Source of the DNA: Exiguobacterium sp. KRL4
GTDB lineage: Bacteria; Bacillota; Bacilli; Exiguobacteriales; Exiguobacteriaceae
Assembly: GCF_001870785.1 (NCBI RefSeq)
Contig: NZ_MOLV01000004.1
Span: forward strand, 248,001 to 312,000
Length of the DNA stretch: 64,000 nt
Reading direction: 5' to 3'
Below the pieces are notes generated by a model. The model saw nothing but the letters and a program-made list of their open reading frames with translations. It did no database searches and was not told the origin of the DNA. Every line of letters begins with the position of its first letter. The stretch's first letter is position 1. The translations under genes were made by a program, and so were the position numbers. Below are positions 47,185 to 53,517 of the stretch, in pieces.

Positions 47185-47763
47185 ATGGATCATAATTTAA
47201 TTCAACTTTTTGAGGAAGGAACGGTTGTGCTCCCCAAACGATTGTTTACGGAAGCCAAACGTCTTGGCATCAGTTTTGTCGAGTTTACGTTGATTGGACA
47301 ACTGTTTGCTTGTCGCGCAGAAGGGATGGAGATGCCTTCACCAGAGGAGCTCAGCAACCGACTGGGACTTTCTGAAACGGAAACAATCGAGACGACACTT
47401 GGATTGCTTCAAAAAGGATTACTCGCCATGGAGAACGTCGCCGGTTCGGAACGTTATTCCCTGGTGCCACTCTACGAAAAATTAATGGCACCACCCGAAC
47501 AGGAAGCACCGAACTTCGATACGATCAATCCCTCTGTCTTCCAACATTTTGAACGGGAACTGGGGATGATGTCACCATTTCAGATGGAACAGATCATCCA
47601 GTGGCTGACGATCGAAAACATCGCCGAAGAGCTCGTCTTGGCCGCCTTACGCGAAGCCGTCTACCATAACGTCCGGAAGATGACCTACATCAACCAAATC
47701 TTACGGACGTGGGAACGTGAAGGGATTAAGACGCTCGAAGATCTGGCAACGAGAGGGGGGTGA
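47185..47763 (+). CDS. dnaD: Primosomal protein DnaD
   Basis: This 192-residue protein remodels DNA and helps load the helicase at oriC and at restarted forks with DnaB and DnaI. It has an N-terminal winged-helix oligomerisation domain. The C-terminal DnaD domain (about 108-185) contains YHNVRKMTYINQILRTWEREGI, the conserved YxxxIxxxW-type motif. The ATG at 47185 has GAGGAAGTG upstream. It overlaps nth, the B. subtilis arrangement. Confidence 0.93.
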   Translation: MDHNLIQLFEEGTVVLPKRLFTEAKRLGISFVEFTLIGQLFACRAEGMEMPSPEELSNRLGLSETETIETTLGLLQKGLLAMENVAGSERYSLVPLYEKLMAPPEQEAPNFDTINPSVFQHFERELGMMSPFQMEQIIQWLTIENIAEELVLAALREAVYHNVRKMTYINQILRTWEREGIKTLEDLATRGG

Positions 47764-47768
47764 TAGGG

Positions 47769-48428
47769 ATGTTACGCAAAGCAGATATTGAACGGATTGA
47801 ATCGACCCTTGAAGAGATGTTTCCAGATGCGTTTTGTGAATTGATTCATCAAAATCCGTTTGAACTCGTCATTGCCGTGGCTCTCAGTGCGCAAGCAACA
47901 GACGTGCTGGTCAACAAGGTGACACCTGGTCTATTTGCCGCCTATCCGACACCGGATCGTTTGGCCGCGGCACCGGTCGAAGAGATTGAAGAGAAAATCA
48001 AACGATTGGGGTTATACCGCAATAAAGCTAAAAACATCAAAGCATTAGCGGAGCAATTGCTTGTTCTTCATGATGGGGAAGTACCGACTGAGCGAGCAGG
48101 GCTCGAAGCTTTACCAGGTGTCGGACGAAAAACGGCGAACGTCGTTTTGTCCGTTGCGTTTGATGTGCCGGCATTCGCTGTCGACACCCATGTCGAACGG
48201 GTCTCGAAACGTCTCGGAATCTGCCGCTGGAAAGACAATGTCACACAAGTTGAACAAACGTTAATGAAACGGTTTAAGCGGGAACGGTGGTCGAAGTTGC
48301 ATCATCAGTTCATCTTTTTTGGGCGATACCACTGTAAGGCGCAACGGCCGAATTGTCTAGAATGTCCTTTACTTGGTATGTGTCGGGAAGGAAAAAAACG
48401 GACAAAAGGATTGCTTCCACCAATATGA
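47769..48428 (+). CDS. nth: Endonuclease III
   Basis: This 219-residue base-excision repair glycosylase/AP lyase removes oxidised pyrimidines. It has the helix-hairpin-helix LPGVGRKTANVV with the catalytic lysine and the catalytic Asp in VDTHVERVSKRL. The C-terminal [4Fe-4S] loop is intact (C-x6-C-x2-C-x5-C in CKAQRPNCLECPLLGMC). The start at 47769 is supported by GAGGGGGG. It is the last conserved gene before the accessory segment; ypoC, next in B. subtilis, is missing. Confidence 0.95.
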   Translation: MLRKADIERIESTLEEMFPDAFCELIHQNPFELVIAVALSAQATDVLVNKVTPGLFAAYPTPDRLAAAPVEEIEEKIKRLGLYRNKAKNIKALAEQLLVLHDGEVPTERAGLEALPGVGRKTANVVLSVAFDVPAFAVDTHVERVSKRLGICRWKDNVTQVEQTLMKRFKRERWSKLHHQFIFFGRYHCKAQRPNCLECPLLGMCREGKKRTKGLLPPI

Positions 48429-48445
48429 AATGGAGAGCGAATAAC

Positions 48446-48485
48446 AAAAAGCGTCCCGCAGTAAAATTGCGGGACGCTTTTTTGT
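48446..48485. terminator. Bidirectional terminator between nth and the DUF3800 gene
   Basis: The perfect stem GCGTCCCGCA / TGCGGGACGC is flanked by A and T runs. It serves nth on the plus strand and the DUF3800 gene on the minus strand. Confidence 0.9.
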
Positions 48486-48490
48486 GCCAA

Positions 48491-49405
48491 TCATCCGTTC
48501 CACGGTGTGTCGGACCACTCGCGGCGTTTTTTCGTAATCGGAACTTTTTTGAAGCCCCAGTTTCGGAAATCTTGATCGGGACTGTCACGTCGGATGTAAA
48601 TCTTATTTTTGATGGCTTTGAAAATTCGGTTTTCGTCCCCATAATGGACAAACCGGGGTTTCACCTCAATGACCCCACGTCGGACGCGGGAGAGGGGGAG
48701 GCAGACGAGATCGGCAATCTCAAGACCAGATTGGTAGAGGTCGCTATCTTTTTCAGCAAAAATGAACCCTTTGATTTTTTGACGACTTTTCTCCACGTCC
48801 AAATGAACAGTTCCGGAGTTGAAGATATCAAAAAATGCTTTTTGGATCAACAAATTCTGATAGTCATCCCGACTTTCGAGTACGACACGGGCGCTCGTCG
48901 CTTCCGTCTCCTCGAGAAACGCATAAAACGATTTCATCAAATGAGCAAATGCGACGACATACGGATCTTTTGGTGTAGAATAGAATTCCTGCAGTTTTTG
49001 TTTATCGACTTCAACGCTGACGATCGTACAATCGATGTCAACGAGGAAATCTGGTAAAGCGACCCAAAAATGACGTAACATATCAATCGTAATGCCGTCT
49101 TCCTTGCCATACGGGTGTTCCGCCTTTAAAATTTCTTTCAGATGAAGCGGAATATGCGGATCTTCGAAAACAGACGATTTGAATTCCATCAAACGTTTAC
49201 GTAATGGACTTGGTTCACCGGTTTCGTCAGAATCGATGGCGTATTTATATTCCATTAAGACTCCAGTCAAGTTAAATTGTGTATTACCTTTAGGTGTCCC
49301 CGTCTCATCAACGAACATGACATATTTTTTAGGGACTGAGTTTGTAGACCTTGGAAACCCTTTGACATCAACGTTTTTCACGTGTTTTGTTTCTCTCTTA
49401 TTCAA
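48491..49405 (-). CDS. DUF3800 domain protein
   Basis: This 304-residue protein of the DUF3800 family has the diagnostic beginning KYVMFVDETGTP (an acidic RNase H-like first strand) near residue 28 and a late SGLEIADLVCLPLSRV. DUF3800 proteins are often found near mobile elements or defence genes; no activity has been firmly assigned to this one. The TTG at 49405 is preferred because GGAGGAG lies just upstream; a GTG at 49426 is also in frame. It starts 23 bases downstream of the integrase remnant on the same strand and appears intact, in contrast to that remnant. Confidence 0.75.
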   Translation of the reverse strand: MNKRETKHVKNVDVKGFPRSTNSVPKKYVMFVDETGTPKGNTQFNLTGVLMEYKYAIDSDETGEPSPLRKRLMEFKSSVFEDPHIPLHLKEILKAEHPYGKEDGITIDMLRHFWVALPDFLVDIDCTIVSVEVDKQKLQEFYSTPKDPYVVAFAHLMKSFYAFLEETEATSARVVLESRDDYQNLLIQKAFFDIFNSGTVHLDVEKSRQKIKGFIFAEKDSDLYQSGLEIADLVCLPLSRVRRGVIEVKPRFVHYGDENRIFKAIKNKIYIRRDSPDQDFRNWGFKKVPITKKRREWSDTPWNG

Positions 49406-49428
49406 GCGAATCTCCTCCGATTGCACAA

Positions 49429-50329
49429 TTATTGCACACTTTTTTTGAAAACGAGCACGTTCGCGGCCTCTTGATGCAACTTTACACTGACATGGCTATA
49501 TAAATCCATGGTTATTGCATAACTTGCATGAATCCAATCTTTCCTGAACGACTTTTGGATACACGCCTAGTTCGAGCAACAGGGTAGATGCGTATGACGA
49601 AGATCGTGAATCCGGATGCGTGGTACTCCGGCGAGCTCCGACAACCAGTTGAACGCCCGGTGGACGATGCTTGTGCTGAGTGTAACACCAAGCGTGTTCA
49701 GACAAACATAATCACGGTCACTCCGGTAGCCCTGACTGAGTTGATGAGCAGACTAGGTCCGCTTCATACTTCTCAAGTAGTCTATGGCGTTCTCATTCAA
49801 CACGATGAGGCGAGAGCGGTCGTTTTTAGGGGCTTTCTCGTTATAGATGGCTGAGCCGGTTATGATCTGCGATGGAGCGCTTCACGAGTATGGTCTGTTG
49901 CTCAAATTCGATGCCAGACCAACATATGGTGATGACTTCACGATGCGCAGCCCGGTATACAGGATCAAGATGATGGGGAGGACACGCAACTCCTACTCAT
50001 GCGTCCCGATGAAGAATTCGCACTCTTGTCGACCAGATCTGATGGTTTTTCCCAGCACGATTTCTAACAGGGACGATACCTTTCTGCGGTTGTAAAACAT
50101 CGCTTTCACCAATTGAGGAGCATGACGTTCGTAATAGATCGCAATCAGATTTTCTACCGTCAGCTGTGAGACTTTTGCCGTTCGATGGACCTGTCCTCAC
50201 GTTCATTGAGAAAGTTGGCCATCCAATACTCCGGTTCACGTTTCATATCCGTTCGTCTTGTTCATCGAATCCAAGACTGATCCTAGCTTTCCATTTACCG
50301 GTAGTGGGGTTCTTTTTAATATTCGTCAT
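49429..50329 (-). pseudogene. Tyrosine recombinase (integrase), frameshifted remnant
   Basis: Reading several frames in order on the minus strand restores a phage or ICE-type integrase. It starts at ATG 50329 after AAGGGGAAA with an N-terminal arm-binding sequence (MTNIKKNPTTGKWKARI). A core-binding segment follows (ENLIAIYYERHAPQLVKAM), then box I with catalytic Arg (ILIL-YTGLR) and a continuing EVITICWSGIEFEQQTILVK. Next come DRSRLIVLNENAIDYL, box II IHDLRHTH, LLLELGVYPKVVQERL and, after one more shift, HASYAITMDLYSHVSVKL with the catalytic Tyr. It ends with TAA at 49431-49429. At least five frameshifts or stops interrupt it, and about 50-80 codons seem missing compared with the family. It is non-functional as written. 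Confidence 0.8.
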
Positions 50330-50410
50330 ACAGTTTCCCCTTCCTGCACGACTAAACACTATTCTCATTTATTTGAATCAGCGGATTTTATCAAAATTAG
50401 GCGAGAATAC

Positions 50411-50439
50411 TCCCACTTCTAAACGAAGTGAAAGTGGGA
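50411..50439 (+). repeat. Left-end palindrome of the TnpB element
   Basis: TCCCACTT pairs with AAGTGGGA around a 13-base loop. Such subterminal hairpins are recognised by the Y1 transposase in this family. Confidence 0.65.
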
Positions 50440-50491
50440 GAGGAATCGCCAGCCTGCCTTTCGGGTATATTCCCTTTGAAGGAGGTGAAAA

Positions 50492-51667
50492 ATGGTGTTG
50501 AAGCACAAGGCCTACAAATTCAGAATCTACCCCACAAAAGAGCAGGAAATCCTGATCGCGAAGACGATTGGATGTTCGCGTTTCGTCTTCAACCACTTCT
50601 TGGCGAAGTGGGATGAAATGTACAAGACCACTGGAAAAGGACTGTCCTACGGTTCTTGTTCTAAAGAAATTCCTTTGTTGAAGCGGCAGTTCGACTGGTT
50701 GAAGGAAGTCGATAGTACATCTGTTCAGATCAGCGTCAAACACCTTGCCGATGCGTTTGACCGCTTCTTCAAGAAGCAGAACGAACGCCCTCGTTTCAAG
50801 TCTAAGCGCCATCCCGTCCAGTCGTACAAGACCAACATCCAAGGCAAAAACCAGCTTCCTGAAGTCTCGATTGGATGCAACAAGCTCAAACTTCCGAAGC
50901 TGAAATGGGTTCGTTTCGCCCATTCGAAACAGGTCACAGGCCGTATCTTGAACGCCACGATCCGACGTAACGCTTCAGGAAAATACTTCGTTTCCCTGCT
51001 CGTCGAGCAGGAGATCAACGAACTGCCGAAGACCGGTTCATCCGTCGGCGTCGACGTCGGACTCAAGAACTTCGCCATCCTGTCGGACGGCACGGTATAC
51101 AAGAACGACCGTTACTTCCGTTCGCTTGAGAAGAAACTGGTGCGCGAACAGCGCAAGCTCTCCCGCCGTCAACGCATCGCTCTGAACAAGAAAGTCAAGC
51201 TTTCCGAGGCGAGGAACTATCAGAAGCAGAAGCGGAAGGTTGCCCGTATCCACGAGAAGATCGCCAACAAGCGTACCGACTTCCTGCACAAGGTATCGAC
51301 CGAGATCGTCAAAAACCACGACGTCATCGGCATCGAGACCTTGCAGGTGAAGAACATGCAGAAGAATCGCAAGTTGAGCAAGGCCATCTCGGACGTCAGC
51401 TGGTCGGAGTTCTTTTGCATGCTGGAGTACAAGGCAGAATGGTACGGGAAGACTGTCGTCAAGGTCGGCAAGACCTTTGCTTCCAGTCAACTGTGCTCCA
51501 GTTGCGGACATCAACACAAAGACGTGAAACATCTTGGATTGCGTGAATGGACATGCCCGAGTTGCGGCATCCATCACGACCGTGATGGGAACGCAGGACT
51601 GAATCTCAAACAAGAAGCAGAACGCATTTTAGCTTCTTCAACCGTCGGAACGACGGGGGTAGCCTGA
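50492..51667 (+). CDS. tnpB: RNA-guided endonuclease TnpB
   Basis: This 391-residue TnpB, ancestor-type relative of Cas12, cuts DNA using an omega RNA. The RuvC-like catalytic residues are present: Asp in [10 protein letters not shown] (about 187), Glu in GIETLQVKN (about 281) and Asp in [10 protein letters not shown] (about 364). The zinc ribbon CSSC...CPSC (about 335-356) is intact. An N-terminal helix-turn-helix region ([14 protein letters not shown]) is typical. It has ATG after GAAGGAGGTG. Codon use differs from neighbours (AAG, GTC and CTC favoured, higher GC), a sign of recent arrival. It appears full length and potentially active. Confidence 0.9.
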   Translation: MVLKHKAYKFRIYPTKEQEILIAKTIGCSRFVFNHFLAKWDEMYKTTGKGLSYGSCSKEIPLLKRQFDWLKEVDSTSVQISVKHLADAFDRFFKKQNERPRFKSKRHPVQSYKTNIQGKNQLPEVSIGCNKLKLPKLKWVRFAHSKQVTGRILNATIRRNASGKYFVSLLVEQEINELPKTGSSVGVDVGLKNFAILSDGTVYKNDRYFRSLEKKLVREQRKLSRRQRIALNKKVKLSEARNYQKQKRKVARIHEKIANKRTDFLHKVSTEIVKNHDVIGIETLQVKNMQKNRKLSKAISDVSWSEFFCMLEYKAEWYGKTVVKVGKTFASSQLCSSCGHQHKDVKHLGLREWTCPSCGIHHDRDGNAGLNLKQEAERILASSTVGTTGVA

Positions 51668-51761
51668 TCAGGTTTCGACTGTCAGGTCGGATAACTCAGG
51701 AATCCTCCACCTCTAAGTGAAGCGCAAGGTGGAGGTAGTTCAAGCGATATAGCTATTCTCC
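51600..51761 (+). ncRNA. Predicted omega RNA of TnpB with guide
   Basis: In IS200/IS605 elements the omega RNA spans the 3' end of tnpB and the right end, and its guide is the flanking DNA just outside. Here the scaffold would include the right-end hairpin (51704-51735) and end at about 51743, with GCGATATAGCTATTCTCC as the guide. Limits are approximate and based on the family, not on transcription data. Confidence 0.5.
51704..51735 (+). repeat. Right-end palindrome of the TnpB element
   Basis: CCTCCACCT pairs with AGGTGGAGG around a 14-base loop, directly before the GTAGTTCAA terminus. It mirrors the left-end hairpin in design. Confidence 0.65.
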
Positions 51762-51826
51762 AAGACGACAATTCGAACATGAAGAACCTTTTGAAGAAGT
51801 TGTTTAGCAAACGACTCGATCAGTAA
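51744..51826 (+). other. Possible 3' fragment of a truncated gene
   Basis: Immediately outside the right end of the TnpB element one frame encodes about 27 residues without a start near the element border, ending ...MKNLLKKLFSKRLDQ and TAA at 51824-51826. It could be the tail of a gene interrupted by the insertion, but no matching 5' part is visible left of the element. This is weak evidence based on one short frame. The rest of the interval up to 51974 holds only terminators. Confidence 0.25.
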
Positions 51827-51909
51827 GACGTTTTGTATTCAAAAATGTATGAGTTATGCGATGCGTGTTCCGAAAAGGTTTTGGAATTCATTGCTAGCTA
51901 GACGACGGG

Positions 51910-51939
51910 AAAGATACTGTGTTCGCAGTATCTTTTTTT
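51910..51939 (+). terminator. Plus-strand terminator in the accessory segment
   Basis: The perfect stem AAGATACTG / CAGTATCTT is followed by seven T residues. It is about 85 bases past the truncated frame and may have served the lost gene. Confidence 0.8.
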
Positions 51940-51943
51940 GTAC

Positions 51944-51969
51944 AAAAAAAGCCGTCATATAGACGGCTA
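51944..51969 (-). terminator. Terminator of the small minus-strand gene
   Basis: The stem AGCCGTC / GACGGCT is followed on the minus strand by seven T residues, just after the stop of the gene at 51975-52220. Confidence 0.75.
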
Positions 51970-51974
51970 AGGTG

Positions 51975-52220
51975 TTACCATTCAAATCCTTCTTCACTAT
52001 AAGAACCATCAGAATTAAAGAATCGTTCTTCTGTTTTACCGTTTACCGTACTAGTATAAATGACATAGACGTCGAGGTTATCGTACTTATCAGCCATTTT
52101 TTTAGCAGCCTTACGAGCTTCAGCCTCATTCGTGAACGATTCAGTCATATCTGCTTCACGATGGTTCTCTACACCGTGCTCTTCATAACCTTCTACTGAC
52201 CATACTTTTTTTGATGACAT
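51975..52220 (-). CDS. Small hypothetical protein
   Basis: This protein of about 81 residues (start ATG 52220 after AAAGGATG; an upstream in-frame ATG at 52274 lacks a site) begins MSSKKVWSVEGYEEHGVEN. It then has a charged helical stretch with NEAEARKAAKKMADKYDNLDVYVIY and ends with an acidic tail. There is no signal peptide or membrane segment. It has its own terminator. I do not recognise a family with certainty; the alternation of strand and helix suggests a small alpha/beta fold. Confidence 0.6.
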   Translation of the reverse strand: MSSKKVWSVEGYEEHGVENHREADMTESFTNEAEARKAAKKMADKYDNLDVYVIYTSTVNGKTEERFFNSDGSYSEEGFEW

Positions 52221-52501
52221 AAACAACATCCTTTCATAGCAGAGCGAGATGTGTAACGCTTTGCTGTTTATCATTATGCTTTGTTTGATGAAAATTAGTC
52301 AATTTACCATACTTACAATCGTTCTAAATACGCAAAAAGCATGAGGGGAATCAGCTCATTTGCTAACATACACTAATAGTAGAAATTTGACGAGTTATAA
52401 TCAAACTGTTGAACAAAACAGATCATCTTGTTATCAGATTACATATTCAAAGTGTCCATCTTAGGTCCGGGGTTACGTGACGAAAAACAGAGTTCCTCTG
52501 A

Positions 52502-52795
52502 TTATTGCATCAGTTGATCGATATAACGGACAGATTTGATGGTTTCATTAAAGCGCTTTAAGCTCGTTTTCGGTTGAAACGCTTGGACGGACAACTGTTT
52601 TAGCTGATCGACGGCACTCTCGACCATCGCAGGGCGTAAGTAAGGGCTGTTCTGAGCGTTTTGTTGCCATTCTGCAATCAGAAGGTCCGCTTGTTCGACG
52701 AACGGAATCACCTCTTTTTGGAAGTCATATTCTGTCCCATCGCGTCCTGCCTGATAAATACGTTCAATCTCTTGAAGTAACGGTTCTATTGTCAT
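52502..52795 (-). CDS. yppE: YppE family protein (DUF1798)
   Basis: This 97-residue protein, predicted all-helical, matches the YppE/DUF1798 family ([21 protein letters not shown] near the C-terminus). It is divergent from recU, as in B. subtilis, where yppE neighbours recU and ponA. The start is preceded by GAGGAG at 11 bases. Function unknown. It marks the return to conserved gene order after the accessory segment. Confidence 0.72.
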   Translation of the reverse strand: MTIEPLLQEIERIYQAGRDGTEYDFQKEVIPFVEQADLLIAEWQQNAQNSPYLRPAMVESAVDQLKQLSVQAFQPKTSLKRFNETIKSVRYIDQLMQ

Positions 52796-52875
52796 TTGTT
52801 TTTAACTACTCCTCTCGGCCGATACGATACAATCACATATCATGGTACAATAAACGCGTTAGGAGGGGAATCCTT

Positions 52876-53484
52876 TTGAATTACCCGAATGGTAAAAAGT
52901 TTCAAAAACCACTTGAGTCGCACGGCATGACGATTCAAAACGCCCGTTCCAAAGGCTCGACGTTCTCGAATCGTGGAATGAAGCTAGAAAAACTCATTAA
53001 TGAAAGTAATACGTTTTATTTGACCCACAATCGGGCAATCATTCATAAGAAACCGACTCCTCTTCAAATCGTTCAAGTTGATTACCCGAAACGGTCGGCT
53101 GCCGTTGTCAAAGAAGCCTATTTCAAACAACCGTCGACAACGGATTATAACGGGGTGTACCGCGGACGATACATCGATTTTGAAGCGAAGGAAACTAATC
53201 ACAAAACGTCCTTCCCACTAAAAAACTTTCATTCCCATCAAATTGAACATATGCGTCAGTGTGTAGCACATGGAGGAATTTGTTTTGTCATCATTCGATT
53301 CAGTATGTATAATGTGCAATATGTGTTGTCTGTCGAGCATTTGTTCCCCTGGTGGGAGCAGTTGGAAACAGGCAGAAAGTCGATTCCGTTAGCAGAAATC
53401 GAATGTCATGGAAAAAAACTCGAGACAGGTGCGTTTCCTGCAATTGATTATTTACCAGCAGTGGACGAGTTATATTTCACTTGA
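52876..53484 (+). CDS. recU: Holliday junction resolvase RecU
   Basis: This 202-residue resolvase of Firmicutes cuts four-way junctions during recombination and segregation. The metal-binding acidic core is in [13 protein letters not shown] near residues 88-100, with further conserved [10 protein letters not shown]. The TTG at 52876 with AGGAGGGG upstream gives the usual N-terminus ([11 protein letters not shown]); the frame is open further upstream. It is followed at 33 bases by ponA, the conserved recU-ponA pair. Confidence 0.93.
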   Translation: MNYPNGKKFQKPLESHGMTIQNARSKGSTFSNRGMKLEKLINESNTFYLTHNRAIIHKKPTPLQIVQVDYPKRSAAVVKEAYFKQPSTTDYNGVYRGRYIDFEAKETNHKTSFPLKNFHSHQIEHMRQCVAHGGICFVIIRFSMYNVQYVLSVEHLFPWWEQLETGRKSIPLAEIECHGKKLETGAFPAIDYLPAVDELYFT

Positions 53485-53517
53485 GAAACTTTACAGATTG
53501 AAGGAGAAGGATAGCAT

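Larger units (their letters stand above)
50392..51743 (+). mobile_element. IS200/IS605-group element with tnpB only (IS1341-like)
   Basis: The element consists of tnpB with subterminal imperfect palindromes at each end: TCCCACTT / AAGTGGGA at 50411-50439 on the left and CCTCCACCT / AGGTGGAGG at 51704-51735 on the right. No tnpA (Y1 transposase) is present, so it would need one in trans. The left boundary is placed after TTTAT (50387-50391), which resembles target-adjacent motifs of related elements. The right boundary is placed at TTCAA (51739-51743). Boundaries are inferred, as no empty site is available. It sits just upstream of the integrase remnant. Confidence 0.65.

Noticed and set aside
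48353-49057. Open frame of 234 codons on the plus strand through the end of nth and the DUF3800 gene
   Set aside because: It runs across the bidirectional terminator and opposite the DUF3800 family match; not coding.
49420-49438. Direct repeat of ATTGCACA near the integrase stop as a possible attachment core
   Set aside because: The copies are 11 bases apart on the same side of the element and no partner copy was noticed at the other border.
49588-50095. Plus-strand frames of 82-88 codons between the DUF3800 gene and tnpB
   Set aside because: The minus strand gives co-linear integrase motifs, so these are shadows of a pseudogene.
51038-51613. Open frame of 191 codons antisense to tnpB
   Set aside because: It is explained by the high GC and codon bias of tnpB on the other strand; no start signal or known motif.
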